Virus record (IMG/VR): IMGVR_UViG_3300046000_007901
Coordinates: 1 to 21,039 of that record
DNA: 21,039 bases
DNA from: a virus
Strand: one strand, 5' to 3'
Shown: positions 1-10,613 of the stretch, piece by piece
How the letters are laid out: the number at the start of each line of letters is the position of its first letter
Position numbering within the stretch: position 1 is the stretch's first letter
Position numbers and translations under genes: made by a program
Notes under the pieces: model-generated
What the model saw: only the letters and a program-made list of their open reading frames with translations
The model's database searches: none
What the model was told of the DNA's origin: nothing

Positions 1-1
1 G

Positions 2-520
2 ACAAATAACGTTACGGTTATTAATACATCAACAAATGTGACCGCGGCTACGATAAATGTAGGAGCTCAACCTTCCTTTGGAACGTTAGTAAATGATAAT
101 TTATATGTTGGAAATTCAGCGTCAAATAGCGTTACGGTTATTAATACATTAACGAACGTAACTGCGGCGACAATAAACGTCGGAACAGATCCTCAATTCG
201 GAACATATGTTTCATCGAACAATAGTTTATATGTTGGAAATAATAATTCAAATGACGTTACGGTAATTAATACATTAACAAATGTAACTGCCGCGACAAT
301 AAACGTCATATCAAATCCAAAATTTGGAACGTATGTCCCATCGAACGATTATTTATATGTTGGAAATGCGGTGTCAAATAACATTGTAGTTATTGATACA
401 ACAACAAACTTAATTTACAACTCAATAACCGTTGGTTATACTTCTGTCTTTGGAACATACGCAAACGGTAATTTATACGTTGGAAATAATGCCAGTGCTA
501 ACGTTAGTGTAATAGGAGAA
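2..520 (+). repeat. YVTN-type ~41-residue propeller repeats
   Basis: About four copies of a roughly 123-nt unit encode the pattern LYVGN...VTVINT...TAATINV. The first copies are also very similar at the DNA level, for example the stretch around GTTACGGTTATTAATAC near nt 10 and nt 130. This suggests recent tandem expansion. The array continues upstream of the window. Confidence 0.85.
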
Positions 521-3500
521 ATAGAAAATAATTGGGTTGCCACTAATTCCGTTTTGGATCCAATTAATGGGGAATGTTATTATGCGGTAGCACCAACAAA
601 CGGAGTAACACCTGAGGCTACGTTCACGTCCCCCACTTACGCAAATTGTGCGGAGTGTATAGCCGTTACAGAACAAGGATGTAATTACATATTTACTGCT
701 TGTTGTAATGAAAATCTAACAAAAGTATTTTCCATTAATACAGTTAATTTCAATACAGGTGAAATCGTTGTTTATGGGGATGTTTGTTGGGGATTAACAG
801 AATTTACTTCAGAAGATGAGTCAGAGTATTTTTACAATGAACCTAGTTACGTGGATTGCCCAACTTGTACATCAGTATACCATTGTGAATGGAGAGTATT
901 TGTAGATTGTTGTACTGAGTTAAATGAAATTGTTTTTAGTATTAACACAAATAACTTTTTAGATGGGGGTATTGTAACATACGATGATGGAAACGGTCCT
1001 AAGTGTTATAAGAGTACTGAAGAAACTACCACAACGATTTTACCTGTGGCTAATTATAATGACCCTGAATACGGAATAGATGATTGTCCTACATGTATAT
1101 CAGATTATGGTGATTGTACTGAAGTTTGGATATTTACACTTTGTTGTGATGGTGTAACGGAAGTACCATTTTATATAATCCCGTCTCCATCATTTTCCGC
1201 CGGTACAGTAATTATTGACTCTGTTAGTAGTAAACCTTATAGTCTTACAAGAATCTGTGACCCTAATATTGACCCGACTTGTATTCCTTCAGACAATACT
1301 ATTTATAGTGTACCAAGTTATAACAGTTGTGTTGAGGCGTTAAATGACGGATATAATGATAGTGAATGTGGTCTCCAACAATATATTGCGGAACCATGTT
1401 GTGGTGGTGACCAAATTTATTACTATCTAGCGGTGGGTGGGGTCGAATCTTTTACATATAATGGTGAGTGTTATTTTAATGTTACTAAAACATCTGGAGA
1501 AATCGCGGCAACGATTGTATATTCAGGATATGAAGATTGCGCCGAATGTCTAAGTGCGAATACCACAATATATCAATTTAGTTCTTGTACAAATGGTATT
1601 ATATATACTGGATATAGTGAAACGCCATTAATAAGTAATAAAGTGTATAATGTAGATTTTGGTAGTGGTGTAGGTAGTGGTGAATATTTTTATGACACAA
1701 CATTTAATAGTGGTGAATCTGGATTTAATTCTGGGGGTCAAGTATATAATATCTTAAAATTAATTAACGGAGATATTATTGTAGGAGGTAGATTTACCGG
1801 ATACAATTCCAACGAGGTGTGGAAAATTGTTAGGATGAGTAATTCTGGTGTTATCGATCCAACATTTTATCGTTTCGGGTTTAGTGGGGGTAGTCTTGGT
1901 AGTCTTGGAGTCTTTATAGGTGAATTATCTGACGAAACATTAATTGTTGGTGGCGGTTTTAGTTCATATAGTGGTACTCCATTTGGAAATGTTGTAGGGT
2001 TAAATTCTAACGGAACAATAAATTCCGGATTTTCTACTGGGGTTGGGTTTAATAGTAGAGTTTTTAATATTAAAGTACAATCAAATGACCAAATATTATT
2101 AGGGGGTGATTTCACAACGTATAACGGGGTAAATTCAAATAGATTAATAAGGTTAAATCCTAACGGAACTCCCGACTCATCATTTGTTACAAACATGGGA
2201 ACAGGTTTCGGTTCGGGTGCGGTCAATACAATAGCAATTCAAACCGATGGTACAATATTAGTTGGGGGTACTTTTGACAATTTTAATGGTTCATCTCGTA
2301 GTCGTTTAGCTAAACTAACTAGCGTGGGATTAATTGATCCGGTTTTTAATGTGGGTACAGGATTTAATGATGATGTTAGAGTTGTTAAAATACAAACTGA
2401 CGGTAAGATATTAGTCGGTGGTGTATTTACGGAATATAGTGGCATTACTAATGCAGGGTTAATTAGATTGGAATCTAACGGAACTCAAGATTTCACTTTT
2501 ATCCCTCCCTTTACAATAGGGGGAAGTCCGTTGGTAAGTGATATTTTACAACTAACCGATGGTAATATTTTAGTTGTGGGGAAACTTCCCATTGCGGGAA
2601 ACAACGAAAACATAGCAATTATTGACCCTAACGGTGGTCTATTACAGGTAATCGTAGACCCTGGTGGGGGTGGTGTTTGGAGCGACAGTATGATATTAAG
2701 AGAACCCAATAGAGTTGTTATTGGGAATACTTTTAGTGCAATAACAGATAATGTTGGGACTTATACGGTCGGAGCAATAGCGGGTATTTATACTGAAGCC
2801 TCAAGCGGTTGTTATACCGTAACCGGATTAGAATGTGAAACAACCGCAAGTTATACCGCAACGACAATAAGTGGACCTCATGATGATTGTCCTGCGTGTG
2901 GATCAGAACCCATACCAACACCAACACCAACTAAAACACCAACACCTACGTTAACGCCAACAAATACAAAAACACCTACGTTAACACCAACGAATACAAA
3001 AACACCTACGTTAACACCAACAAATACGGCTACACCAACGTTAACACCAACGTTAACACCAACGTTAACACCAACATCGGAACCTCAACCTAATACTTAT
3101 AGTCTTATACCTTGTAATTTTAATACTTTATCTTTCACCGCATCGACAACTGAGCCGTTAATTGATGGAGTAATTTACAATCTAATTTTATCACCAAACA
3201 ACGAATATGTTTATGACCAATTTTTTAATAATGGACGGACTGGATTTTTAGGTGAAAACCCTATTATTAATTCAATTATAAAATTAAGTAATGGTGATAT
3301 AATTGCAGTTGGGAGTGGTTTTGATACGTATAATGGAAACGTGACAACTGGTAATATTGTTAGAATGAATACTTTTGGTGGTATTGGTGGTACTGAAGGA
3401 ATATTTTATAGTTATTCTTTTACTAATCCATCATATTATTTTAACGGAATTGCGGAACAATCTAATCAAAAGTTAGTAGCCATTGGATCATTCTCAGGGT

Positions 3501-6500
3501 ATAACGGTACGTTGTCTGCCAATATTGTTGGTTTAAATACTAATGGGACAATTAATACTTCATTTTCTGCCGGCACCGGATTTATTGGGGGAACACCATA
3601 TAATATTAGAACACAAACAGACGACAAAATATTAATCGGTGGTGCTTTTACCACTTATAATACTGCATCGGCGCCGAAATTAGTGAGAATTAATAGTAGT
3701 GGTGAAACAGACTCGTCATTTATGACAGGTATGGGTACAGGATTTAATGGTGTCGTATATTCAATAGCGATTCAAACCGATGGTAAAATATTAGTTGGTG
3801 GTGATTTTACAACTTTTGACAGTAATTCTCGCATAGGTTTAGTTAGATTAAATAGTGGGGGAACAATTGACACATCATTTAATGTAGGGGTCGGTTTTAA
3901 TGATACGGTTAGAGTTGTTAAAATACAATCCGATAATCAGATATTAGTTGGTGGTAACTTTACTGAATATAATGGGGATAATTATAATGGGTTAATCAGA
4001 TTAAACATAGATGGTAGTATTGATACTTCATTTAATGCTAATGCTGTTTTGTTGGGTATTGGTGGTGGTGTTGCGGATATATTACAATTAAATGAGGGTA
4101 GTATCTTAATATCAGGTAAATTAAATAATGATAATGGTTCATTTATTTTAGATAGTTCAGGTGGTTTATTACAAACTTTTGAAAATCTTTATACTCCTAC
4201 GAATACTAGTATGATAATAAGAAGTAATAATTCAGTTGTGGTTGGTGGAGAATTCTCATATTTCATAGATGATGATGTAGCATATTCAGTCGGTTCAATT
4301 GGGGGTATTACAAGTTCATATAATGATTGTTTTTTAGTGGATTTAACGGAAATTCCACCGACAAATACTACGATTACGGTAATAGCCGGTCCTTATGGAG
4401 TTGACTGTAGAGCTTGTGAACAAGCGGCCTTACCAACACCAACGCCAACAAAAACCCAAACACCAACTAATACTCAGACACCAACAGTTACGACAACAAA
4501 AACCCAAACACCAACGGTCACACCAACTAATACTCAGACACCAACAGTCACACCAACTAGTAATTCACTTTGTCAATATTTTTATGTTTCATCGGAATGT
4601 GGAATTGCCACACCTATTGAAGGTCCAACTATTAATGGTAAAAGATCATTCACTTTTATATTCCCCAACTTTCCTTTCTCTTTAAATGATTATTCTATTT
4701 ATTGGGATGGTACTGTATGGGTTGTATTTTGTGATACTTTAGGTCTTGCGGGTTCTTTCTTACCATTAGACACCGCATTACCTATTGGAAACGCATCTCA
4801 ATGGATTAACTATGCCGGAGGCGTTACTTGTATTACGGATGATAGCGGATTCCAAACATTATTAGTTGAATCTCCTTGTCCAAGCCTCACACCAACTAAT
4901 ACTCAGACACCAACAGTCACACCAACTATTGGTAGTATAAGTGTTGGAGAATGTGATGTATTATATTTAACTAACGATAAATTAGTGTCATCGTACAATT
5001 ATTCTACTAATACAAGTATACTTTTACCAATACCGGGATTTGTAACCGCTAATGATATAGCTCATAGCTCAAGTAAGTTATATACAATTCATCGTGGTGT
5101 GGTGTCTGAGTGGGATATAACTTTATCACCTTTTACGGCAACCTATAATTCTGCGTATGATTTTAATACATTAACACTATTGGGTGGTCTTTCATATTTT
5201 GGTGTGGATCGTTTAGTATCGGCGGATAATACATCGAAAAAAGTTGTTGTTTTAGATTTAGCTTCAAATACTATTACGGAGAGGTTCTCACTTAATCCTA
5301 GTAGATTATATAATTATGATTTAATAGTAACAGATACTAATAAATTATTAATTAGTTCACTTCAACAAAGTACCGCAACTTTCTATATAACTCAATATGA
5401 TTATACAACAGGGTCATTGGAGGTAGATATTCCAGTAACTCCACCAATGAGTAGTTTACAGGGGATATTCCAAGATAGTGGAAACATCTATATTACACAA
5501 AACGACGGAACAATTTATACAATTAACTTAAACTACCCATATATAACAACTTTAGAAACTAATTCAACTAATACGGTGCTCGGAATGTCGCAAATACGTA
5601 GTTGTCTAACTGCAAATTTTGCCCCACTACCAACACCAACAAATACTAGAACGCCAACACCAACTAAGACACCAACTCAAACTAAAACACCAACTAAAAC
5701 ACCAACTCAAACTAAAACACCAACTAAGACACCAACGCAAACACCAACAAATACTAAAACACCAACTAAAACGCCAACACCAACAGTTACACCTTCATTT
5801 CCGAATGAATTAAGAGTTGCTGCAACAAATTGTTGCACCAACGAAGAAAGAGTTATCCAACTTTCCGGATTAACCTCTACTGAGTATTTACAAATTATTA
5901 ATAATGTGAATACTGTTTTCGGTTTATCAGCACCTTATGGAAATTGTTGGAAATTTCTTAGAGTGGCAACCGCAAATCCTTCTAATGTAATATTCTCAAC
6001 ATTGAGTACTGTTTATGGGTTAAATCAATGTGAGTCGTGTATTAATACTGAGGCTCCTGGAGATTGTTGTTGCGTTCCTGACATAACAGTAGATTTTATT
6101 GGTATGGATAACCAAGGAGATAATTACATCTATGAAATTGGATTCAACTCACCTAATTGTGGAACATGTTGTGATATTGATGTTGAGTATGCTTTATCAC
6201 CTTCAGGACCTTGGATTACAAGAGAAGCGGGAACATCTTGTAATGGACCATTTACAGTGACAGGTCCAGATCCAACAGGCATCTCTTATTGGAGGTTAAT
6301 CGTATCTTGTTGTGACTACCCTAACTATCCTGATACTAGGGGGGAAAGTTGTGACGGAGCTAAACCTTGTGAATTAACAACAACAACTGGAACCACTGTA
6401 ACTTATACACCTGTTTACTATGCGGTATTCCAATCATGCAATTGTAATGCCGGTGAAAACCCAACTTATAACGAAGTTGTTTTGATTTTACCATATCAAA

Positions 6501-8164
6501 ATATAACCGGTATACGTTATTTTTATTATGGAGGATTTTGTTATGTTTTTGAACGTTGGTCGATCACTAGATCCGGACTTCCCCTTTTGGATAATTATAC
6601 TCTTTGGGATAGTGTTCCATCTATACCGAGTCAAACAAATAATGCTTGTAATGATTTATTGGCTTCACAACAATCATTATGTTGCTCAAATTGTGTGGTT
6701 TATGTCGGCGGCGCTTCCGGCGGTGCTTTCATATATAATATGCAAACAATAGATAGTGACACGAATACAGTTGGAATGTATGGGTTCTTTTTATCAGTCT
6801 CTGCCAATAAAATGATTATGAAACCACAATCAACATCAAATACTCTTAGAGTTAGCAATTTTTTATCACCTTTATCCGTATCACAACCGGCAAGTAGTAT
6901 ATCGTTTCCGCCAAATTGGTTTACAACAACTTCATTAGGATTTGTATTTTCGTTAGATGATGATAATATCATTTATGTTAAAGATGGTAATGGTATCTCT
7001 GAGGTTTGGCAATCCCCACTAAATGGGTTAGATAATATTGCGAATCACACTCTGATTATATCAAACGCTAATCCATTTAGAATAGACGATATAAAGAAAT
7101 CAACAACTGGTAGATATTTAACATTGTCTTTTAATACGGTAACTTCTAGATATTGGATGAGAGAATACAATAGTTCGGGAACTCTAACACAAGAATTTTT
7201 ATTACCTGGATTAGATTATAGAGGGTTTGTTGGTTATAATCAAAACATATACGTTGCAGCACCGGCCAGCAGCGGTTTCCTTAAATTATTTTTAGTTAGT
7301 TATTGTAACCCACAAGATTTCTCATTAACAATGGTAACTACTTCAATGGATGGAACAACTAATACAACCCTTAATCAAAAATACGGTTGTTTAGAGATTG
7401 ATTTAACCGGACTTTCGTTAATAACTACACCGACACCAACACCGACACCAACACCAACAGTAACGCCATCACCACCATCGATTCTGTCTTGTTTGACCGG
7501 TATGAGAGTTGTTTATAGGTATAATCATTTTGAAAGTGGTGCACCTCTAGACCAAAGGTGCCCATGTCCTGGTGTTGTTCAAAGTCATGTTTGTTTACGA
7601 GCAAGATTCATCATGAAAGTTAATGGGATGATTCTTGAACCTACAACACCAACTTGTCTTGAACCCTTGTGGGGTACCAAAACTTGGTCAATAAATAACT
7701 CTTGTAGTCAGCAACCATCACCAAATTGTGGTACCCAGTGTTATCGAGAAAATATTTTTAATGAAAATAATGAGCTTTGGAACGGATGTAGAGATGACTT
7801 TAATTACCCACCAGGACAAACTGCTGGTCCGATTTGGGGAGCTCTCTATAATTATAACAGATATTCTGAAGGATATATTAGCGAAGCTCAAGCACAATAT
7901 ATCGCAAGTCAAACTAATGACTTTTGTGTTAATTTTGTTTTACAATGTTGGATGCCACCAGATAGATGTTGCCGAGACGGATGCGGGGATGATGCAAATC
8001 AAGGTGGTGAGGATGATGGTCAATGTCATGAAGACCGAGCATGGATACAAATATGGATTCGAAATAGCGATGGTACTGAAACATTGAAATTTAACGGATG
8101 CCCTGAATCGTCACAAAATGCGTTTCTTAGAGTAAATGTATGTACAGGGATTGTATGCGAATAA
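2..8164 (+). CDS. Giant modular adhesin / tail-fibre protein with Thr-Pro stalks (5' truncated)
   Basis: The reading frame is open from base 2, and its first codons already belong to a repeat, so the start lies upstream. A GTG at 38 is internal. More than 2,700 residues are visible. Modules in order: YVTN-type propeller repeats (about nt 2-520); Cys-rich modules with paired cysteines (520-1640); a delta-60/DUF5122-like propeller block with ILVGG-F-T motifs (about 1560-2908); a Thr-Pro stalk; a second copy of that block (3092-4429); a stalk; a compact domain (4560-4885); a stalk; a propeller-like domain (4928-5629); a stalk; Cys-rich and FN3-like regions (5800-6420); another propeller-like region (about 6690-7420); a stalk; and a Cys-rich C-terminal domain (7481-8161) with CPCPG and CCRDGCGDD motifs. 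Propellers, stalks and many cysteines suggest an extracellular binding structure, most likely a phage fibre. A host surface adhesin is the alternative. The next gene begins 18 nt downstream. Confidence 0.8.
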   Translation, partial: TNNVTVINTSTNVTAATINVGAQPSFGTLVNDNLYVGNSASNSVTVINTLTNVTAATINVGTDPQFGTYVSSNNSLYVGNNNSNDVTVINTLTNVTAATINVISNPKFGTYVPSNDYLYVGNAVSNNIVVIDTTTNLIYNSITVGYTSVFGTYANGNLYVGNNASANVSVIGEIENNWVATNSVLDPINGECYYAVAPTNGVTPEATFTSPTYANCAECIAVTEQGCNYIFTACCNENLTKVFSINTVNFNTGEIVVYGDVCWGLTEFTSEDESEYFYNEPSYVDCPTCTSVYHCEWRVFVDCCTELNEIVFSINTNNFLDGGIVTYDDGNGPKCYKSTEETTTTILPVANYNDPEYGIDDCPTCISDYGDCTEVWIFTLCCDGVTEVPFYIIPSPSFSAGTVIIDSVSSKPYSLTRICDPNIDPTCIPSDNTIYSVPSYNSCVEALNDGYNDSECGLQQYIAEPCCGGDQIYYYLAVGGVESFTYNGECYFNVTKTSGEIAATIVYSGYEDCAECLSANTTIYQFSSCTNGIIYTGYSETPLISNKVYNVDFGSGVGSGEYFYDTTFNSGESGFNSGGQVYNILKLINGDIIVGGRFTGYNSNEVWKIVRMSNSGVIDPTFYRFGFSGGSLGSLGVFIGELSDETLIVGGGFSSYSGTPFGNVVGLNSNGTINSGFSTGVGFNSRVFNIKVQSNDQILLGGDFTTYNGVNSNRLIRLNPNGTPDSSFVTNMGTGFGSGAVNTIAIQTDGTILVGGTFDNFNGSSRSRLAKLTSVGLIDPVFNVGTGFNDDVRVVKIQTDGKILVGGVFTEYSGITNAGLIRLESNGTQDFTFIPPFTIGGSPLVSDILQLTDGNILVVGKLPIAGNNENIAIIDPNGGLLQVIVDPGGGGVWSDSMILREPNRVVIGNTFSAITDNVGTYTVGAIAGIYTEASSGCYTVTGLECETTASYTATTISGPHDDCPACGSEPIPTPTPTKTPTPTLTPTNTKTPTLTPTNTKTPTLTPTNTATPTLTPTLTPTLTPTSEPQPNTYSLIPCNFNTLSFTASTTEPLIDGVIYNLILSPNNEYVYDQFFNNGRTGFLGENPIINSIIKLSNGDIIAVGSGFDTYNGNVTTGNIVRMNTFGGIGGTEGIFYSYSFTNPSYYFNGIAEQSNQKLVAIGSFSGYNGTLSANIVGLNTNGTINTSFSAGTGFIGGTPYNIRTQTDDKILIGGAFTTYNTASAPKLVRINSSGETDSSFMTGMGTGFNGVVYSIAIQTDGKILVGGDFTTFDSNSRIGLVRLNSGGTIDTSFNVGVGFNDTVRVVKIQSDNQILVGGNFTEYNGDNYNGLIRLNIDGSIDTSFNANAVLLGIGGGVADILQLNEGSILISGKLNNDNGSFILDSSGGLLQTFENLYTPTNTSMIIRSNNSVVVGGEFSYFIDDDVAYSVGSIGGITSSYNDCFLVDLTEIPPTNTTITVIAGPYGVDCRACEQAALPTPTPTKTQTPTNTQTPTVTTTKTQTPTVTPTNTQTPTVTPTSNSLCQYFYVSSECGIATPIEGPTINGKRSFTFIFPNFPFSLNDYSIYWDGTVWVVFCDTLGLAGSFLPLDTALPIGNASQWINYAGGVTCITDDSGFQTLLVESPCPSLTPTNTQTPTVTPTIGSISVGECDVLYLTNDKLVSSYNYSTNTSILLPIPGFVTANDIAHSSSKLYTIHRGVVSEWDITLSPFTATYNSAYDFNTLTLLGGLSYFGVDRLVSADNTSKKVVVLDLASNTITERFSLNPSRLYNYDLIVTDTNKLLISSLQQSTATFYITQYDYTTGSLEVDIPVTPPMSSLQGIFQDSGNIYITQNDGTIYTINLNYPYITTLETNSTNTVLGMSQIRSCLTANFAPLPTPTNTRTPTPTKTPTQTKTPTKTPTQTKTPTKTPTQTPTNTKTPTKTPTPTVTPSFPNELRVAATNCCTNEERVIQLSGLTSTEYLQIINNVNTVFGLSAPYGNCWKFLRVATANPSNVIFSTLSTVYGLNQCESCINTEAPGDCCCVPDITVDFIGMDNQGDNYIYEIGFNSPNCGTCCDIDVEYALSPSGPWITREAGTSCNGPFTVTGPDPTGISYWRLIVSCCDYPNYPDTRGESCDGAKPCELTTTTGTTVTYTPVYYAVFQSCNCNAGENPTYNEVVLILPYQNITGIRYFYYGGFCYVFERWSITRSGLPLLDNYTLWDSVPSIPSQTNNACNDLLASQQSLCCSNCVVYVGGASGGAFIYNMQTIDSDTNTVGMYGFFLSVSANKMIMKPQSTSNTLRVSNFLSPLSVSQPASSISFPPNWFTTTSLGFVFSLDDDNIIYVKDGNGISEVWQSPLNGLDNIANHTLIISNANPFRIDDIKKSTTGRYLTLSFNTVTSRYWMREYNSSGTLTQEFLLPGLDYRGFVGYNQNIYVAAPASSGFLKLFLVSYCNPQDFSLTMVTTSMDGTTNTTLNQKYGCLEIDLTGLSLITTPTPTPTPTPTVTPSPPSILSCLTGMRVVYRYNHFESGAPLDQRCPCPGVVQSHVCLRARFIMKVNGMILEPTTPTCLEPLWGTKTWSINNSCSQQPSPNCGTQCYRENIFNENNELWNGCRDDFNYPPGQTAGPIWGALYNYNRYSEGYISEAQAQYIASQTNDFCVNFVLQCWMPPDRCCRDGCGDDANQGGEDDGQCHEDRAWIQIWIRNSDGTETLKFNGCPESSQNAFLRVNVCTGIVCE
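1560..4429 (+). repeat. Tandem duplication of a delta-60 propeller block
   Basis: Two blocks (about 1560-2908 and 3092-4429) have the same architecture. Each has a short Cys-containing entry segment, a YFYD/YVYDQ...FN-G-GF motif, and several repeats of the type ILVGG-F-T-Y-x-G...L-RL...G-x-D-x-F. Each then has a GPxxDCxAC exit motif and a Thr-Pro stalk. Many repeats align one to one, for example the FNDxVRVVKIQ stretch near 2360 and 3898. Delta-60 repeats (DUF5122) are predicted propeller blades. A duplication of the whole module including its stalk is the simplest explanation. Confidence 0.8.
2909..3091 (+). repeat. Thr-Pro stalk 1 of the giant fibre
   Basis: About 60 codons of [20 protein letters not shown] type. 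Nearly every second residue is Thr, and each Pro before the final SEPQP segment is followed by Thr. At the DNA level there is a 30-nt tandem period encoding [10 protein letters not shown]. It is a mucin-like, extended linker between the two delta-60 blocks and a plausible O-glycosylation target. Confidence 0.9.
4430..4559 (+). repeat. Thr-Pro stalk 2 of the giant fibre
   Basis: About 43 codons of [20 protein letters not shown] type. Its 3' end (4518-4559) is a 42-nt stretch repeated exactly at 4887-4928, so it directly flanks the next domain. Confidence 0.9.
4886..4928 (+). repeat. Thr-Pro stalk 3 of the giant fibre
   Basis: A short stalk, [14 protein letters not shown], that is an exact 42-nt DNA copy (4887-4928) of the end of stalk 2. 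The two copies bracket a domain of about 110 residues. Confidence 0.9.
5630..5799 (+). repeat. Thr-Pro stalk 4 of the giant fibre
   Basis: About 56 codons of [20 protein letters not shown] type. It carries more lysine than the other stalks and has an internal tandem DNA repeat (accaactcaaactaaaac recurring). It joins the third propeller-like domain to the Cys-rich region. Confidence 0.9.
7424..7480 (+). repeat. Thr-Pro stalk 5 of the giant fibre
   Basis: A short pure stalk, [19 protein letters not shown], before the C-terminal Cys-rich domain. The DNA is a simple alternation of ACC/CCA-type codons. Confidence 0.9.
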
Positions 8165-8182
8165 ACTTAAAATTTTTACATT

Positions 8183-8455
8183 ATGAATTATACACAAAAC
8201 TTAAATTACTCTGGAATGACTTTCAATACCAACGACGAATTTTATTTTGATAATGAAAGAATAATAATTATTGGTTTTTGGAAAACTATTTCAGGTGATT
8301 ATTTGGTTGATATAAAAAGACCATTCCCAATAATTAATGAAACTATATCAATTGATGAAATGTTCAGTAGATACGGAAATTTTTTAAAAACAAAAATAAA
8401 TAACACTAAAATTAGTGATATTAAAAAATGTTGCGATAATCCTTTAGATTTATGA
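8183..8455 (+). CDS. Small protein of unknown function
   Basis: I do not recognise this 90-residue protein. It starts at ATG 8183 behind an A/T-rich leader, 18 nt after the giant fibre stop, and ends with TGA. It has no signal peptide or membrane segment. The centre is mixed beta-type sequence (RIIIIGFWK, DYLVDIKRP), and the C-terminal part is lysine-rich and ends in a CC pair. Its position between the fibre and the glycosyltransferase genes suggests it belongs to the fibre or its modification, but that is inference from location only. Confidence 0.7.
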   Translation: MNYTQNLNYSGMTFNTNDEFYFDNERIIIIGFWKTISGDYLVDIKRPFPIINETISIDEMFSRYGNFLKTKINNTKISDIKKCCDNPLDL

Positions 8456-8485
8456 TTTATATTGTATTTTTTTAAAAAAAAAACT

Positions 8486-9739
8486 ATGAAAATTTTTATC
8501 CAAATCGCCTCTTACAGAGACCCAGAATTATATAAAACAATTGACTCAGCAATTAACAACGCCAAAAACCCAAAAAATTTGGTTTTTGGTGTTGTTAACC
8601 AATTAGACAAGTATGACCAATTTCCTTTAGTTAATGAATATAGATACGATAAAAGAATCAAAGAACTAAAAATAGATTGTTACGATTCTAAAGGAGCTTG
8701 TTGGGCTAGAAATCAAATACAACAATTATACGATGGTGAGGAGTATACATTACAAATAGACTCACATATGAGGTTTGAAAAGAATTGGGATTCTGAAATG
8801 ATAAAAATGATAAAACAACTTCAGAAAAAAGGTTATAAAAAACCTTTACTTACTGGATATGTTTCATCTTTTAATCCCGAAAATGACCCTGCGGAAAGAA
8901 TTCCTGAACCTTGGAGAATGGTTTTTGATAGATTTATACCCGAAGGTGCCGTTTTCTTCCTACCTGAAACAATCCCACATTGGAAAAGTCTAAAAGAACC
9001 TGTTCCCGCAAGATTTTACTCAGCTCACTTTTGTTTTACATTAGGAGAATTCGCTAGAGACGTTCAACACGATCCTGACTACTATTTCCACGGAGAAGAA
9101 ATCTCAATCGCGGCAAGAGCATACACTCACGGTTACGATTTGTTTCACCCACACAAAGTATTAATTTGGCACGAATACACAAGAAAAGGTAGAACAAAGC
9201 AGTGGGATGATGATAAAGATTGGGGTACAAAAAATAACCTGTCACATTTAAAAAATAGAAAACTATTTTCAATGGACGGAGAAACCTACAGTCAACTTGA
9301 GTTCGGACCTTATGGTTTCGGAACTGAAAGAACGTTAAGAGATTATGAAAAATATTCAGGTCTATTGTTTGAAAAAAGAGCAATACAACAATATACAATA
9401 GATAAGCACTACCCACCAAACCCTTACTCATTTGATAACGAGGAGGATTGGAAAAATAGTTTCGCTCAAATATTCAAACATTGTATTGATATCGGATATA
9501 CTCAAGTTCCTGAAACTGATTATGAATATTGGGTTGTTGCCTTCCACGATGAAAAGGATGAAACAATCTTTAGAAAAGATGCTGATGTCGGTGAAATAAA
9601 TATGATGAAAAATGATCCTGATGGATATTGTAAAGTTTGGAGAGAATTCCAAACATCACACAAACCAAAGTATTGGGTGGTATGGCCATACTCAACATCT
9701 AAGGGGTGGTGTGAGAGAATTACAGGAAATTTATATTAA
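8486..9739 (+). CDS. GT60-like polypeptide N-acetylglucosaminyltransferase
   Basis: This 417-residue protein closely resembles the GlcNAc-transferase family GT60 (Pfam GlcNAc). Landmarks are the N-terminal IFIQIASYRDPEL motif (residues 3-15), NPKNLVFGVVNQ (28-39), GACWAR (70-75), the metal- and nucleotide-binding LQIDSHMRF (89-97, the DxH form of DXD), GEE (203-205) and IWHEY (227-231). Characterised GT60 enzymes transfer GlcNAc from UDP-GlcNAc to hydroxyproline of Skp1 or to Thr of trypanosomal mucins. The roughly 110 residues after position 310 form an extra C-terminal region I do not recognise. I chose ATG 8486 because the alternative TTG at 8462 lies in a T/A run and adds residues not seen in the family. 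The next gene starts 1 nt after the stop. The family call is firm; the acceptor is inferred. Confidence 0.88.
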   Translation: MKIFIQIASYRDPELYKTIDSAINNAKNPKNLVFGVVNQLDKYDQFPLVNEYRYDKRIKELKIDCYDSKGACWARNQIQQLYDGEEYTLQIDSHMRFEKNWDSEMIKMIKQLQKKGYKKPLLTGYVSSFNPENDPAERIPEPWRMVFDRFIPEGAVFFLPETIPHWKSLKEPVPARFYSAHFCFTLGEFARDVQHDPDYYFHGEEISIAARAYTHGYDLFHPHKVLIWHEYTRKGRTKQWDDDKDWGTKNNLSHLKNRKLFSMDGETYSQLEFGPYGFGTERTLRDYEKYSGLLFEKRAIQQYTIDKHYPPNPYSFDNEEDWKNSFAQIFKHCIDIGYTQVPETDYEYWVVAFHDEKDETIFRKDADVGEINMMKNDPDGYCKVWREFQTSHKPKYWVVWPYSTSKGWCERITGNLY

Positions 9740-9740
9740 A

Positions 9741-10604
9741 ATGATACATGAAAATATTTTGTATGGTTATGATTATGACGATATAGAAAATAAATTAACC
9801 GCGAGAGAGGATATAAAGAACTATGGATTTTTTTCCACATTTACACTCTTACTAACCTCAATAATGACCGTTTACAGAAAATTTGGAAAAACCCCTGATA
9901 TAATTGACTGTAAAAAAGGGATGGCTAAATTTAAAAATGAAGAAAACTTTGATTTGTATCATCATTTTTTTCATATAAATAACGATATTGAAATTAATTT
10001 TGATGAAGAATTACCAGTACCGTTAAGTCCCGACGACCATCATACGGTTTATTCTGAAAAATACATAAAGTTCTATAACCCGTTTTTTCAAAAATACTTT
10101 AATATTAATAAACCTATTGTTGATAGAATTGATTATCTATTAAATAGATATTCCTTGGATGATGATAGGGTTTCAATAATTTACAGAGATTCCGATAAAT
10201 GGACTGATTTTGGCGGGTTTAATTATGTTTCCGCTGGAGCGTATATGAAAAAATTTAGAGAGATTGCGGAAAAAGAAAAACCTAAAAAAATATTAATACA
10301 GTCAGAAAATAACGGGGTTGTTAAAACTTTTGGTGAAGCTTTCGGTGCGATTTTCTTTGAAGAAACTAGTTTAAAAGATTCATCCGACAATTACCCACCA
10401 ATACCTAAACAAAAACACGACATTATAAATTGGTGTGAATTTTACATTGCTTCGCTATGGATTCACGCAAAATCTAAGTATGTTATAACATACACAGGTA
10501 ATAGTTCATTTTTCGTTTATTTAGTTAGACAAACAACTAAAAACTTTATCCAAGAAATAACCTTTACAAAAAATTATAATGATTTTTTTATAAACGAAAA
10601 TTAA
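9741..10604 (+). CDS. Putative glycosyltransferase, possibly fucosyltransferase-like
   Basis: A 287-residue protein starting at ATG 9741, one base after the preceding stop, so probably translationally coupled. The second half looks like a GT-B donor domain. It has VSIIYRDSDKW (about 143-153), then a YMKKFREI helix, a KKILIQSENN strand (about 184-193) and a C-terminal SLWIHAKSKYVITYTGNSSFFVYLVR segment. This order resembles O- or alpha-1,6-fucosyltransferase-type enzymes, where a charged pocket precedes a final S/T-rich loop. I could not find a decisive fucosyltransferase motif such as HxRRxD, and YRDSDK is only a weak counterpart. The N-terminal third is unrecognised. Its place between GT60 and the GT/methyltransferase fusions supports a role in glycan synthesis. 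Confidence 0.5.
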   Translation: MIHENILYGYDYDDIENKLTAREDIKNYGFFSTFTLLLTSIMTVYRKFGKTPDIIDCKKGMAKFKNEENFDLYHHFFHINNDIEINFDEELPVPLSPDDHHTVYSEKYIKFYNPFFQKYFNINKPIVDRIDYLLNRYSLDDDRVSIIYRDSDKWTDFGGFNYVSAGAYMKKFREIAEKEKPKKILIQSENNGVVKTFGEAFGAIFFEETSLKDSSDNYPPIPKQKHDIINWCEFYIASLWIHAKSKYVITYTGNSSFFVYLVRQTTKNFIQEITFTKNYNDFFINEN

Positions 10605-10613
10605 TTTGAAATT

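Noticed and set aside
2909-3091. CRISPR array, because of regular DNA repeats
   Set aside because: The repeats are in frame, encode the Thr-Pro stalk without unique spacers, and no cas gene is nearby.
8462-8485. An upstream TTG start for the GT60-like gene
   Set aside because: The added residues (MYFFKKKT) come from a T/A-rich leader; family members begin close to the IFIQIASYRDPE motif, which fits ATG 8486.
9054-9431. A minus-strand frame of 125 codons
   Set aside because: It lies wholly opposite the GT60-like gene, whose conserved motifs on the + strand are clear.
9612-9740. A longer N-terminus for the possible fucosyltransferase
   Set aside because: It would overlap the conserved end of the GT60-like gene by about 130 nt; ATG 9741 follows that stop by 1 nt.
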